The notes: generated by a model not told the origin, from the letters alone. A stretch of 64,000 bases of DNA from CALGYY01 sp963678485 (GCA_963678485.1 OY782882.1:372001-436000), one strand, 5' to 3'. Positions 18,223 through 27,600 are shown, counted from the stretch's first letter. Program-made: numbers and translations.

Positions 18223-18676
18223 TACAAAAAGCTATTAGTCATTTCGTAGCACTAAAAACCTTGACCTCCATGAATTAAAACATTTTATATTATATCCTTT
18301 TCAATAGAATACTTTCAAATATATTTTTATCGTAAGTCTCATAACTTTACACTAGGTTTTGTTTATACAAATCCCATCCAACCAATATATTAAATACAAT
18401 TAGTTTATAGGTTGCATTTGTAAAGGCAAAAAAAAATCACACTCGGTTAGGTGTTGTATTCTGCTTTCTACAAATGTACACCCACTAATTCAATTAACCA
18501 AATAAATGATGTTAAATATGTTCAGTTGTTAACCGTGAATATTGGTCGATTATTCGGCTACCAAAACTGAAGACGTTGAAGGATGTTGGATTAGGTGTAT
18601 TGATGTTTGTTTGAGATCAGAGCACTGAGAAACGAGCTATGAAATCAGAGAGAGGGATGCCAGGGTCGCGCTGGCG
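18223..18676. other. intergenic region upstream of the NACHT operon
   Basis: This 454-bp AT-rich spacer has no gene. It contains the promoter module at 18471-18502, giving a leader of about 240 nt for the NACHT transcript. In that leader (minus strand) an imperfect inverted repeat around ACACCTAACCGAGTGT is followed by nine T, a weak terminator- or attenuator-like signal. The right part, next to the TonB-C gene, holds nothing I can name. Confidence 0.45.
18471..18502 (-). promoter_or_regulatory. promoter of the NACHT-RelA operon (TTTG-N20-TACATTTG)
   Basis: On the minus strand TTTG (18502-18499) is followed after 20 bp by TACATTTG (18478-18471), matching Bacteroidota -33/-7 elements. Upstream of the -33 box is CATATTTAACATCATTTA, which recurs almost unchanged before the promoters at 35570 and 44664. 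This is one of four copies of the same promoter module in the window. Confidence 0.65.
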
Positions 18677-19171
18677 CTAAGCCACAGTAATCTTGCCCTT
18701 TTGAATCGAAAAGCTATATAACACTACCGTATCAACGGATTTGCTATATATTTTTCCGGGAGTCCAGATTTTCATTTCTGCGAAAACAGCAACAATCTGG
18801 CTGTCCAATTCAGGACTTTTTGTTTTATTATCGATCTGGCATCTTACCATTTCGCCATCACAGTTCACAATTAAACTAACCATGCCCTTATCTTCATAAT
18901 CCGGCTTGTCGCTTAAAAAGCTTACTTCCTCATTAAGCTGTGCCGTCAATTGCGCATCGGTTTTCGGCGCCTGTGCATGAACTTGTCCATTCCCCGGAAG
19001 TGGAAGTATCGCAATGACATTCGCATTATCACATACGCCAGAGATGGGCTCTTTTACTTCCATTCTGGCTACCATATTATTCACCATACTATTTTTAGAA
19101 GACGCGCAGGAACTGATGATGACCAGCGTCATCAAACTAAGGCAAATCGCAATAAACGGGTTCTTTTTCAT
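18677..19171 (-). CDS. TonB-C-terminal-like lipoprotein
   Basis: A 164-aa protein with signal peptide and lipobox ISSC (Cys22). The C-terminal 80 residues resemble the TonB C-terminal fold (KGMVSLIVNCDGEMVRCQI, then LDSQIVAVFAEMKIWTPGK), which often occurs in Bacteroidota proteins without a TonB transmembrane anchor. It is therefore a stand-alone periplasmic TonB-C-like domain, not a classical energy transducer. It lies 56 bp downstream of the YVTN gene and may be co-transcribed with it. Confidence 0.6.
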   Translation of the reverse strand: MKKNPFIAICLSLMTLVIISSCASSKNSMVNNMVARMEVKEPISGVCDNANVIAILPLPGNGQVHAQAPKTDAQLTAQLNEEVSFLSDKPDYEDKGMVSLIVNCDGEMVRCQIDNKTKSPELDSQIVAVFAEMKIWTPGKIYSKSVDTVVLYSFSIQKGKITVA

Positions 19172-19227
19172 TTTTACACTATTTGTTTACTAATACGAAA
19201 ACAATACTCTTATCCTGTCACAAGGAT

Positions 19228-20430
19228 TTATTCCTTAATAAATTTCTTAATCCAAATTCCCTGTTCCGTTTTTACTTTCAGAAAATAAATTCCTTCAGGC
19301 AAAAACGAAATATCCGTGCTGGTTCGTCCACTGCTTAATCTCATTGCCTTTATTAACCGGCCTTGCAGAGTGGTAACTTCGATGGTTGCGGGCTGTGTAA
19401 TTTCAATTTCCAAATATGCACTCGCAGGATTCGGATAAATAGCAACAACAGGTACTTCCAACATTGCATCAGCATTACTAAAAATACAGGTCGAAATAAA
19501 ATTTCCAAATCCCTTTGGTTCATTGCCAGAGGTAATAGTCGCTACAACCGTATTTGACGTGGTATTTATAACACTTATCGTATTTCCATTCCCATTCGCG
19601 ACATATACCTTGCTCCCATCAGGGCTTACCGACAAGCCCGTAGGAACAGCACCTACCGTAATAGTATCTATCAGGGTATTGGTAGCAGTATTAATTACAC
19701 TGACTGAATTTTCAAACTGATTCGTAACATAGACCTTGCTGCCATTCGGACTAATGGTAATGCCATACGGCTTATTACCTATTGGGATTGTTGCAGATAC
19801 GGTATTGGTGGCTGTATTAATCACACTTACGGTATTGTTTCCACTATTGGCAACATATACGGTACTTCCGTCAGGACTCACCACCACACCTTCAGGCTGA
19901 GCACCAACGCTTATCGTTGTCGCAACCGTGTTAGTTGCTGCATTAATCACCGAGACGGTGTGTCCCGCCCAATTTGCAACGTACACTTTGCTTCCATCAG
20001 GTAATACAGAAATACCTTCCGGGACGGTGCCTACAGTAATGGTTGCTACTACCGTATTCGTTGAAGTGTTTATTACACTCACGGAATTATCTCCAGTGTT
20101 GGACACATAAAGCATACTGCCATCAGCACTAATAACAAGTCCGGAAGGACTATCACCAACAGTAATGGTATCTGTAACGGTGTTCGTCGCAGTGCTGATA
20201 ACATTAACGCTATTGGCGCCATAGTTTCCAATGTACACCTTACTCCCATCGGAGCTCACAGAAACACCCAATGGTAAATCTCCTACTGGAATTGTTGCCA
20301 CAACCGTATTGGTAGCAACATTAATCACCGAAACATTATCACCTAGAAAATTAGTCACATAGGCAGTTTGCGCGTGAATACTCACACCCAGAAGAATAAC
20401 CAAAGCAACGAAGAAGAGTCGTTTTATCAT
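19228..20430 (-). CDS. YVTN beta-propeller protein with T9SS sorting domain
   Basis: A 400-aa secreted protein: signal peptide (to about residue 20), then seven repeats of about 42 residues with the YVxNxxxNxVSVIxTxTNTVxxTIxVGxxPxGxxxSxDGxxVY pattern, closing a seven-bladed YVTN propeller (residues 21-315). A T9SS type A sorting domain follows (IYPNPASAYLEIEI ... GIYFLKVKTEQGIWIKKF). It should be exported by T9SS and bound at the cell surface. The near-identical repeats make the DNA prone to repeat gain or loss. The ligand is unknown. Confidence 0.9.
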   Translation of the reverse strand: MIKRLFFVALVILLGVSIHAQTAYVTNFLGDNVSVINVATNTVVATIPVGDLPLGVSVSSDGSKVYIGNYGANSVNVISTATNTVTDTITVGDSPSGLVISADGSMLYVSNTGDNSVSVINTSTNTVVATITVGTVPEGISVLPDGSKVYVANWAGHTVSVINAATNTVATTISVGAQPEGVVVSPDGSTVYVANSGNNTVSVINTATNTVSATIPIGNKPYGITISPNGSKVYVTNQFENSVSVINTATNTLIDTITVGAVPTGLSVSPDGSKVYVANGNGNTISVINTTSNTVVATITSGNEPKGFGNFISTCIFSNADAMLEVPVVAIYPNPASAYLEIEITQPATIEVTTLQGRLIKAMRLSSGRTSTDISFLPEGIYFLKVKTEQGIWIKKFIKE

Positions 20431-20508
20431 TTTGTCAGTATTAGAGGTACAACATTATTATTGATAAACTCATGCTTATAATCGTCTTAATACGAATATT
20501 GCAAAGTT

Positions 20509-21984
20509 CTATTTGTAATTATATTTATTCAGTATATTTTCGGCATTCTTGTTTTCGGGATCCAACGCCAAGGATTTCTTATATGCAGCCAAACTTTCTT
20601 TTTCTTTACCAACTAACATTAAACACTCTCCGTAACTATCAAATACATTTGCTGAATTTGGATAAAGTTCTGTGTTGATTTTGAAAAACTCAAGTGCTTC
20701 CTTAAACTTCTTTTCTTCAACAAATCGATAGCCTAGTGTATTAATCTCAATTTCAGAAATATTATACTCGGGGTCTTTCTTTTTTGATTCTGACAAACAA
20801 AGCGAATGAATTTCCGGTAATGATTTAATTGACAGCAGCTCAATTAAGGATTTCTTTTTACCCCAATAAAGCTCCTTCAACCCAAGTTCGTAATAGAATT
20901 TTGAATATATGCTTTCCGGATAATTATCATAATTTAATTTCAATAATGAAAGAGCAGTCTGATATTTCCCTTTGCTATAAAAATAGCTAAAAATTGTATA
21001 TATATAATTCTCAGGAGGTAAATACTCGAACCCTATCTTTTTGGAAACATCTGAAAAATGATTTACAATGATGTTTCGTACCGAATCACCGTCGTTTTCG
21101 ATACTAAAAATTAATTTTATTTTCCTGGTGTCGTACCACCTGAAAATATAATGAATTGCATCATATTCGGCAATAAGAGGTAAACTTCCGTGCGATTCAT
21201 CCGGATAGAATTTCCATGAACAATCGATGTTATTATTTGCTTCCATCATAGCGGCAAATTTCATAATGGTTCGCATATGATTTGAGGCTGAAGTCGTGTC
21301 ATTTTTGATGAAACTTAATTCGGTGTTTGGAGGCATGGTTTGCGCCATCGATAAAAATAATGTTGTATTAGAATAGTCCGGTTTGCCAATATCTGCTACC
21401 ATCAAGTCATATATTTTATTTTTATAATGCCCCAGGCTTGGATCAATAGCAACATAAGACCTGAACAATTTTGTATGATAAACAAGGGTGTTAACTACTT
21501 TAAGACCCCCAAGCGAATGACCAATTAAAACCCGATAGGGCAACGTTGGATACACAGAGTCAACATATGGAATTAATTCCTTTTCCAGAAATGCAGTAAA
21601 ATCATCATGCCTGATATTTTCAATGCTTTCTTCTTTATTATCGGTTAAGACTGGTAAAAAATCTTTTGTTCTGTTTATGCTTTCAATTCCGACAATGATC
21701 ATTTCAGGGCATATTTCATCTCCCATTGAAGTACTGAGTATTTGCATCAGTCCTGTAAAAGAAACAAAATGATCCGGTCCATCTAGTAAATATACAACAG
21801 GATACTTCTGCTGAACGCAATTCTCATTAAACTTTTTAGGTATATGAATCCAAATATTGCGGTTTTCATTTAGCACATTCGAATGCAAACTATCAATAAA
21901 ACCAATATTAATAGCACTTGAACTATTTTGAGCATAGGAATTAAACACTCCAAATACCAATAAAAGTAAAATCGCTTTTTTCAT
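20509..21984 (-). CDS. secreted alpha/beta-hydrolase (IroE/esterase D-like) with TPR tail
   Basis: A 491-aa protein with signal peptide (cleavage near SYAQ, residue 19). Residues 25-290 are a PF00756-type esterase: the YPVVYLLDGPDHFVSF oxyanion region, nucleophile Ser157 in GHSLGG and His265 in DESHGSLP. Residues 320-490 carry TPR-like helices (SANVFDSYGECLMLVGKEKE). Siderophore esterases of this type cleave ferric enterobactin-like esters; whether that is the substrate here is unknown. It probably acts in the periplasm. Confidence 0.85.
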   Translation of the reverse strand: MKKAILLLLVFGVFNSYAQNSSSAINIGFIDSLHSNVLNENRNIWIHIPKKFNENCVQQKYPVVYLLDGPDHFVSFTGLMQILSTSMGDEICPEMIIVGIESINRTKDFLPVLTDNKEESIENIRHDDFTAFLEKELIPYVDSVYPTLPYRVLIGHSLGGLKVVNTLVYHTKLFRSYVAIDPSLGHYKNKIYDLMVADIGKPDYSNTTLFLSMAQTMPPNTELSFIKNDTTSASNHMRTIMKFAAMMEANNNIDCSWKFYPDESHGSLPLIAEYDAIHYIFRWYDTRKIKLIFSIENDGDSVRNIIVNHFSDVSKKIGFEYLPPENYIYTIFSYFYSKGKYQTALSLLKLNYDNYPESIYSKFYYELGLKELYWGKKKSLIELLSIKSLPEIHSLCLSESKKKDPEYNISEIEINTLGYRFVEEKKFKEALEFFKINTELYPNSANVFDSYGECLMLVGKEKESLAAYKKSLALDPENKNAENILNKYNYK

Positions 21985-22151
21985 TTCTATTTATCATTAA
22001 TTATTGAGCATTGCTTTCGAAAATGATCTCACATTCCGAATTTTGACATTTGTGCGGATGTTAAGAAACCAACCCCAATCATGCTATAAGTCCCATTCAA
22101 TTTCATATCAACAAAGCACAAATGACCTGAATCTAGAACAGAGTTAACAAC

Positions 22152-22631
22152 TCACTTTAGTATTTTTTCAAGCAAATCAAATACGATCAATACTTTTTCT
22201 TTAGCCATAATGATATCCTTATTCGATTTGTCTTTAATAATAAGTTCAAGCATTCTGCTTTGGTTCGGTTTACTGTTTTTCAATTTTTTTTCTTTGTCTT
22301 TTTCATCTTTGAAAGCGACGCAGCTCACTTCATCATCCCGCGTTGTACACAATCGGTCGGTGAGATGTATAGTCAACTCTTTGCCGATATTTTGTATTTC
22401 AATATTATCCCACATCAGAATCCCTGTGGTATTCCGTTTTGGCTCACCCCATGTTTTTACAAATCTCAATTTACAGGAATCTAAATCCATATTATAGAAA
22501 TAGAATGTCCTGACGGTATCATTAGAGGGCAATGAAATGTACCAGCCAGGATAAGTGTGTTGTTTGGCTTCTTGTCCATACAACGCAATGGTTAGTAATA
22601 CTGCGATTGTCAAAAAAATAATTTTTTTCAT
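22152..22631 (-). CDS. secreted cassette protein, paralogue of 43344-43823
   Basis: A 159-aa protein with signal peptide ending at LYGQ. It shares most of its length with the protein encoded at 43344-43823: EAKQH-x-Y-x-GWYISLPSNDTVRTF, then WGEP-x(2)-NTTG, IGKEL and FKDEKDKE. I do not recognise the family. GTTAACAAC touches its stop codon, and an attC site precedes its start, so it occupies one cassette. Confidence 0.6.
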   Translation of the reverse strand: MKKIIFLTIAVLLTIALYGQEAKQHTYPGWYISLPSNDTVRTFYFYNMDLDSCKLRFVKTWGEPKRNTTGILMWDNIEIQNIGKELTIHLTDRLCTTRDDEVSCVAFKDEKDKEKKLKNSKPNQSRMLELIIKDKSNKDIIMAKEKVLIVFDLLEKILK

Positions 22632-22649
22632 TTTAAAGATTTTTTTGTG

Positions 22650-22779
22650 TTGTAACGGCTGACGCTGAGCCCCGTGTGGGCATTGACGTCAAATAGCCGC
22701 GAGTCTTAGTTTGTTTATTTTTTTATTGTTTGTCACGTGGAGAAGCTCCAGATGGGGTTTAGCGTTTGCTAGGTTCAGT
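22650..22779 (-). repeat. integron attC site A
   Basis: AAC (22654-22656) is followed by the arm GGCTGACGCTGAGCCCC (22657-22673). The opposing arm GGGGTTTAGCGTTTGCTAG (22754-22772) ends in GTT (22773-22775). The arms pair over about 16 bp with G-T pairs, and about 80 bp of variable spacer lies between. The size and the symmetric AAC/GTT cores match attC; the outer core bases deviate from RYYYAAC/GTTRRRY. Confidence 0.6.
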
Positions 22780-22798
22780 TATGTTTTATATTAAAATG

Positions 22799-23257
22799 TT
22801 ATAAGTCAAACCGTTTTGTCATATAATCAACCCAAACTTTTCCAGCCTTCTCGCTTGCCCATTTTTCAAGTCCCAGCTTTTTAATCAAGCATAGATTGTA
22901 AACTTTCAAGTTGTGAGGTACTCGATTTGCTCGATCCGCCAGAGGCTGAAAACTATCACATGGAAAATCTAAACATTCACTGCAATTATGAATTTTTCGT
23001 TGCTCCGCACAATAGAAGATTTTACATTCCCCCTTTTCATTCATTAATAGACATCTACCTTCTGGAAAGATATTATTTTTTTCTGAAAGAAATCCAATTC
23101 CATTTCTATTTCGGCAACCTTCACATGCTGCTTTTTCATAATCCATTGATAATCTCTCTGACAACTGCTTCCTAATAGAATCATTTGAATTTGCCTTAAA
23201 TGCAACACATTCAAAACAGGCTATTCCACAAGGAGCTGTCATATTTTTATAATCCAT
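22799..23257 (-). CDS. DUF3795 cysteine-rich protein
   Basis: A 152-aa protein using the ATG at 23257 (MDYKNMTAPCG), since DUF3795 proteins begin with this motif; the frame is open to 23302. Cys pairs APCGIACFECVAF (residues 8-20), ACEGCRNR, CKIFYCA and CSECLDFPC suggest a zinc- or Fe-S-binding fold. The function of the family is unknown. It is flanked by attC site A on its downstream side and by a collapsed palindrome (GCACCT...AGGTGC, about 23306-23329) upstream, in keeping with a cassette. Confidence 0.75.
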   Translation of the reverse strand: MDYKNMTAPCGIACFECVAFKANSNDSIRKQLSERLSMDYEKAACEGCRNRNGIGFLSEKNNIFPEGRCLLMNEKGECKIFYCAEQRKIHNCSECLDFPCDSFQPLADRANRVPHNLKVYNLCLIKKLGLEKWASEKAGKVWVDYMTKRFDL

Positions 23258-23339
23258 AGACTTTAAGTTAAATAAAACAAGAATGTACCAATTTGTTCTC
23301 ATAATTGCACCTATCGTTTGTCAGGTGCTGATTTTATTT

Positions 23340-23894
23340 TTAAGTTTCATTCCTTAACCTTAATTTTTCCCAGTCTTTTTCAAGCAACGAATATACTAAA
23401 TCATCTACCCACTTTTCATTTACATAAACACTTTCAACAAAGTGTGCTTCTTTACGAAATCCAATTCGTTCGACAAGCTGAATTGAATTTGCATTTTTTG
23501 GGTCTATCGAAGCGGTTATCCGATGTTTGTTATGCTCCTTAAATAAATATTCTATTACTCTTCGAACAGATTCAATAGCGAATCCTTTTTTCTGATAGCT
23601 TATGTTTAAAGTGCAGCCAATTTCAACTTGTTTGTTTTCTTTGTCCCAAAAATGAATGCCTAAGTCACCAATTATTTTTTGACTTACCTTTTCAATTAAT
23701 ACAAACTGGAACCATGTTTCAGGTTCGTTTATTTGTTTAGCAATTTTTTCAATAAAAATTTCAACGTCTCTAATTGTGTTAGGAATCCATCCTTGATATT
23801 CATTGGTTACTTTGTCGGAACGATATGCAAATATTTCTGCTTTATCGCCAAGGTTTATCGGTCTAAGAATTAATCGTTCAGATTCTAATTTCAT
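23340..23894 (-). CDS. GNAT family N-acetyltransferase (RimJ/RimL-like)
   Basis: A 184-aa soluble enzyme starting with LESERLILRPI, the usual RimJ/RimL-type opening. The acetyl-CoA-binding region is at about residues 95-130 (VEIGCTLNISYQKKGFAIESVRRVIEYLF), and the NxxSxxLxERxGF variant NANSIQLVERIGF follows. It transfers acetyl groups to an amine of unknown substrate. GNAT genes are frequent integron-cassette cargo; the surrounding sites agree. Confidence 0.85.
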   Translation of the reverse strand: MKLESERLILRPINLGDKAEIFAYRSDKVTNEYQGWIPNTIRDVEIFIEKIAKQINEPETWFQFVLIEKVSQKIIGDLGIHFWDKENKQVEIGCTLNISYQKKGFAIESVRRVIEYLFKEHNKHRITASIDPKNANSIQLVERIGFRKEAHFVESVYVNEKWVDDLVYSLLEKDWEKLRLRNET

Positions 23895-24099
23895 TGATGT
23901 ACTAATCTTTATAGCATTTTCGCGAAATTGCAGTTAAAGTTTCGCGAGTTTGAAGTGTGCCAATCATAATATTTTCAGCGATGGGCATCAGCCCTAGCGT
24001 TACAATTACATGAGACATTCTTCTAACTCGATGTTAGCATTTCTTTTATTATTTTTTTTATTGTTGCAAAAGTCAAAGCTATTGTCCCATAAAACACCT

Positions 24100-24471
24100 T
24101 CAATCTTCGATCAGTTTTAGAACAATAATATACTGTCCTATTCTACTTTGCACTGGAACAAGTTCTTTCCCAGTTGAGTCCCACTCTCCTGTTTTAATCA
24201 TGAATTTAAGTTTTACAGTCTTGCCTATAAACATACTTAGTGTTTCAGAACTAATTTTACTTTCATATAATTTTATAAAATAATCTTCATTATTGGTTTT
24301 AAACCAATAATCCAACACATCACTTTCTTTACCTCCTTTATCAACAAAATATTTTTGGTGGATTATCCCCAACAATGTTAAAGTATCTGATTTTGATGAC
24401 TTACTAGCATCTTGTGAGAAAATAGTCAGTGTGCACAACACTAGTGCAGAAGTAATAAGAAATGCTTTCAT
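24100..24471 (-). CDS. small secreted hypothetical protein
   Basis: A 123-aa protein with a signal peptide (to about FSQ, residue 20) and a beta-rich remainder (KTVKLKFMIKTGEWDSTGKE). The N-terminal 15 residues resemble those of the next upstream gene. I do not recognise the family. A possible degenerate attC core, GTTACAA (24009-24015), lies downstream of its stop. Confidence 0.5.
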   Translation of the reverse strand: MKAFLITSALVLCTLTIFSQDASKSSKSDTLTLLGIIHQKYFVDKGGKESDVLDYWFKTNNEDYFIKLYESKISSETLSMFIGKTVKLKFMIKTGEWDSTGKELVPVQSRIGQYIIVLKLIED

Positions 24472-24551
24472 TTTTTGTATTATATTTTATTTTTTGTATT
24501 CATATAATCTCGCAACTTTTAATTATTAGGAAATAGTGTTCCTCTATATTA

Positions 24552-25217
24552 TTATAATACCCCTATTGGCATACGGAATTTTGTATTATTTATTATTTTT
24601 CCTGTATGAGCATCTATTATAATAATTTGTTTTAAATCATATCTCCCATGTTTGTCGTACTTAACATGTCTAGTTAGGCTCCAACAAAAACTTTTATTAT
24701 TCTTATCATATTCAATTTCAACATTCATCGCTGAATCTTTATTTTTCCATTTATCTTTTGACAACGTTATTGCTTCACTTTTTGAGATTAAATAAATATT
24801 TTTGTTTGAAAAATTCGGAAAACTAATACTGTCTAATAATTCACCATTGATATCAGTAAATATTGGGAAGCAATAGTTAATATCCTTTTCTTGATTATTA
24901 AAACTAAAGATTAAAGTGTAACGCAAACGTGAATTAAATGCTGCTGTATTTTCTTTTGAATTTTCATATTCTCCTTCGATGAATGTTAAATATTTGAATA
25001 AACTATCAGATAAATTTCTCAAAACACATTTATACTTATTGATTATCGGATACTTAGATGTGTCGCTTATATTAAATTTACAATCACCATTATAAGTGTA
25101 TAAAATTCTACAAGAGTATAAAGAAGGAGTTAGTAGTTGTCCTGCCTTGGGTGCTTCTTGTGAAAAAACAATTAAAGAATATAATGCTAATGATATTGTA
25201 ACAATTAGTGACTTCAT
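24552..25217 (-). CDS. secreted hypothetical protein
   Basis: A 221-aa protein with signal peptide (IVFSQ, residue 20) and a beta-strand-rich body; the C-terminus ends in a KIINNTKFRMPIGVL-type PepSY-like strand. No firm domain is assigned. It is 80 bp upstream of the 24100-24471 gene with a related signal sequence, so the two may share one cassette. Confidence 0.5.
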   Translation of the reverse strand: MKSLIVTISLALYSLIVFSQEAPKAGQLLTPSLYSCRILYTYNGDCKFNISDTSKYPIINKYKCVLRNLSDSLFKYLTFIEGEYENSKENTAAFNSRLRYTLIFSFNNQEKDINYCFPIFTDINGELLDSISFPNFSNKNIYLISKSEAITLSKDKWKNKDSAMNVEIEYDKNNKSFCWSLTRHVKYDKHGRYDLKQIIIIDAHTGKIINNTKFRMPIGVL

Positions 25218-25429
25218 TTTTCTATATTTTAACTATTTATAAGTCTGTTTAATTGAAGGCATTTTTTGAAAATACACGCTGACTGTCGAGGCTTGCTAGC
25301 GGCGGGGAGATTAGAAGCAGCACCGATTCATAATACAACAAAGTTTAATTGACTCATCATCTCGCCCGGTACTTATAGTTCTTCTCTTACTATTCTCCAG
25401 CTTCCCTAAGCTGACGTTATGTATGCCTA

Positions 25430-26302
25430 TTAATCTGTCAATACTATCTTTTCCGATGCAATAAAATTTTTGTCCAATATTACTTTTAGAAAGTACAAAC
25501 CATTTTTAAGTCCAATTCTGCTAAATTGACATCTTTCACAATTTGCAAATTCACTATGTTTTATCAATTTTCCCTGTACATTATAGACTTCAACAACTAT
25601 TGTTTTATACAATTTATCAAAGGATAACTCTGTTGTTGCACTGAAAGGATTTGGGCTGATTTTTATTTCACTCCTTGATACACTTAAATTATTTTCAGAA
25701 TTAAATAATTCAGGAAGACAGTACAAGGTATCCTTTTCTTCTATACAATTAAGTTCCCATGAACAGAAGCATGTAGGCCAAGGATTAACAGGCGATAATA
25801 AATCCCGATAGCTACCAATTCCTTCAATCCAGACTTCATGTCCGAAAGTAGTTGAAGAATAATTTGTATAGAATCTCCTTCTATACTCGTTTCCGACGAG
25901 AACTGTATCAATGTCGGTTATTATTAATTCCTGAAAGGTATAGTCACCGAATGTTCCATAAAATATAGTATCTCCAATGTTTTTTGAAAAATCATACAGT
26001 AAGTATTCATTATGTGTACTATAGTTATAATAAAAAACTTGTTTTAAACTATCTTCTCTTATACAACCAATGCTAACAGTGTCATAAGGCCAATAGGAAT
26101 TTGGAGTAAATAAATTATTGTAATTTTTGCCATTAATTAGGGTATCACTATTTAAGAGAAAATATGAACGATTTGATGATATGCCATATTGGTCATGATA
26201 AGTTTCGTACCAGGTAGTATTCGATGTTGGAAATTGAAAATATGGCTGAGAATACGAGCAAGTGAAATGAAATACCAAAATGACAAATAGGATTTTTTTC
26301 AT
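25430..26302 (-). CDS. T9SS-exported protein of unknown function
   Basis: A 290-aa protein with signal peptide (TCSYSQ, residue 19), an unrecognised beta-rich body (GIGSYRDLLSPVNPWPTCFC at about 165-184) and a C-terminal T9SS type A sorting domain (ISPNPFSATTELSFD ... NGLYFLKVILDKNF). It should be secreted to the cell surface. A weak attC-like right core (GACGTTATGTATG, about 25409-25421) abuts its stop, and a degenerate attC (site B) lies upstream, so it may be a cassette. Confidence 0.72.
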   Translation of the reverse strand: MKKILFVILVFHFTCSYSQPYFQFPTSNTTWYETYHDQYGISSNRSYFLLNSDTLINGKNYNNLFTPNSYWPYDTVSIGCIREDSLKQVFYYNYSTHNEYLLYDFSKNIGDTIFYGTFGDYTFQELIITDIDTVLVGNEYRRRFYTNYSSTTFGHEVWIEGIGSYRDLLSPVNPWPTCFCSWELNCIEEKDTLYCLPELFNSENNLSVSRSEIKISPNPFSATTELSFDKLYKTIVVEVYNVQGKLIKHSEFANCERCQFSRIGLKNGLYFLKVILDKNFIASEKIVLTD

Positions 26303-26323
26303 GATTGGAATATATAATAATTA

Positions 26324-26447
26324 CACATATAGGTTTGGCTTCTGTTTATCTTTGGCGATTTTTACCCAATGCACTTTACACGAAATACTTCATCTTCTCT
26401 GTTCTACAAGCCATATTCCGGCCACTTTTAGCAAGAATCTGTTGCAC
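26324..26447 (-). repeat. degenerate integron attC site B
   Basis: The arms GGTTTGGCTTCTGTTT and GCAAGAATC, ending in GTTGCAC (26441-26447), align along their whole length with attC site D, including GGCGATTT and GGCCACTTTTAGC segments. The left AAC core is mutated to ATAG. It keeps the size (about 124 bp) but is probably inactive. Confidence 0.5.
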
Positions 26448-26471
26448 CGTCTCAATATTATTTGCTTTTTG

Positions 26472-26780
26472 TTAGCTGCGTGTGAATTTTACTTTTTTCA
26501 AAATTAAGTATATTGCTGTCACGAGAATCCACGTCAAAATCATATCCAGCAAAAGCTTACCAATAAACCATTCCGAATTTGGAATATTGCTGTCAACCAT
26601 AAACTGCCTATAAAAAACGAATGGGAATCCAATACTTAAAGAGTTGTCAATTTGTCGATGTAAAGGGGAATTGATTTGGAACAATACAGTAATAAATGAC
26701 ACGGAAAAAAATATCAAGATGGACAGCGCTGTCCCACATAGTGTTCTATGTATAATACTCGATTTTTGCTTCTTGTACAT
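26472..26780 (-). CDS. small two-helix membrane protein
   Basis: A 102-aa protein with two hydrophobic segments (about residues 16-36, TALSILIFFSVSFITVLF, and 75-95, MILTWILVTAIYLIL) and a basic C-terminus; probably an inner-membrane protein with a short periplasmic loop. Its ATG overlaps the stop of the upstream 42-codon gene (TGATG), so the two are translationally coupled. GTTAGCTG at its end is nearly the inverse of GTAAGCTG upstream of the pair, as expected for one cassette. Unknown function. Confidence 0.55.
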   Translation of the reverse strand: MYKKQKSSIIHRTLCGTALSILIFFSVSFITVLFQINSPLHRQIDNSLSIGFPFVFYRQFMVDSNIPNSEWFIGKLLLDMILTWILVTAIYLILKKVKFTRS

Positions 26781-26908
26781 CACTTTATCCTATAAATAAG
26801 CCTAAATATTCCTTGCAATTTTCTTTTATTAGAATCATCTTGTCCAAATGTAGCAATTGTCAAAAGAACAAACAGTCCGATTAGAGATATTTTTATTTTG
26901 TAATCCAT
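26780..26908 (-). CDS. small secreted peptide, 42 aa
   Basis: ATG at 26908 opens a 42-codon frame: a classic signal peptide (DYKIKISLIGLFVLLTIATF, cleaved near FGQ) followed by only about 20 residues, DDSNKRKLQGIFRLIYRIK. It ends in TGATG shared with the membrane-protein gene. The signal peptide and the overlap argue that it is real. It might be a remnant of a longer secreted protein. Confidence 0.45.
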   Translation of the reverse strand: MDYKIKISLIGLFVLLTIATFGQDDSNKRKLQGIFRLIYRIK

Positions 26909-27071
26909 CCTTATTCACGGTTTCCATTCATTTCAGCTTACGTTTCACCGCTTGGATAAAAAGCGGTTTGCGAAGCACTATACTATCAATCCTGCATAGA
27001 AGTTGAAACAAGGTAAAAAGTTCAATAAATCACTACATCAGCCATTGAACCAAACGCTTGCGAGTTTGTCG

Positions 27072-27569
27072 TTATTTATTAATTATAAAATCTTTCAATT
27101 CTTTTGTATAATCAACACATTCAGAACAGTAAAACACGAACTTTTTCTCGAGAATACACTCTATATTATTTTTTTTGCAAAATTCCATTATAAAAGAATT
27201 TAATTCCGAATCAAGCCTTTTCCTTTCCTTTTCTTGTAAGACTCCAATTGTTTCGTGTGCATATTCTCTGTAATTCTCAATTTCATTTTGTAATTTCACT
27301 AAAGTGTCATTGAAATGTTTTTCAAGAGTTGAGTTCCAACAATAATCGACATCTATCAAATACTTTTCGTAAAATTTATTTAGTCTATTACCCAATAAAC
27401 TCAAAGAATCATTCAAAACATCTATAGTTTTTTTCAATTTTGCCTCTGAATATTTATAATCAGGCAAAACGATTCTCACACAGTCAATTTGAATGTATCC
27501 CATTTTTTTCTGTCCAAGAACCGAAATGGATGTCAATGCAAATATTAAAATGATTGCTATGTTCTTCAT
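27072..27569 (-). CDS. OmpH/Skp-like periplasmic protein
   Basis: A 165-aa protein with signal peptide (SVLGQ, residue 19), the KKMGYIQIDCV strand typical of OmpH/Skp proteins, and a long, charged, probably coiled-coil helix (residues 40-130). Skp-type chaperones escort outer-membrane proteins. The identification rests on architecture; the Cys-rich C-terminus (FYCSECVDY) is unusual. A half attC lies just upstream. Confidence 0.5.
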   Translation of the reverse strand: MKNIAIILIFALTSISVLGQKKMGYIQIDCVRIVLPDYKYSEAKLKKTIDVLNDSLSLLGNRLNKFYEKYLIDVDYCWNSTLEKHFNDTLVKLQNEIENYREYAHETIGVLQEKERKRLDSELNSFIMEFCKKNNIECILEKKFVFYCSECVDYTKELKDFIINK

Positions 27570-27584
27570 ATTTTCATAATGTAC

Positions 27585-27600
27585 TCTAACGGTTTGGCTA
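27585..27600 (-). repeat. half attC remnant
   Basis: CTCTAACGGTTTGGCTA equals the left core and arm of site D (CTATAACGGTTTGGCTG), but the facing arm is missing: the stop of the next gene follows within 5 bp. A deletion has fused the L'-R' half directly to the upstream cassette's gene end. Confidence 0.5.

Noticed and set aside
19228..20430. Regular repeats suggesting a CRISPR array
   Set aside because: The periodicity of about 126 bp is coding and corresponds to YVTN propeller blades; no spacer-repeat structure is present.
23306..23329. Terminator after the GNAT gene
   Set aside because: The GCACCT/AGGTGC hairpin has no T-run on either strand; a collapsed attC is the more likely origin.
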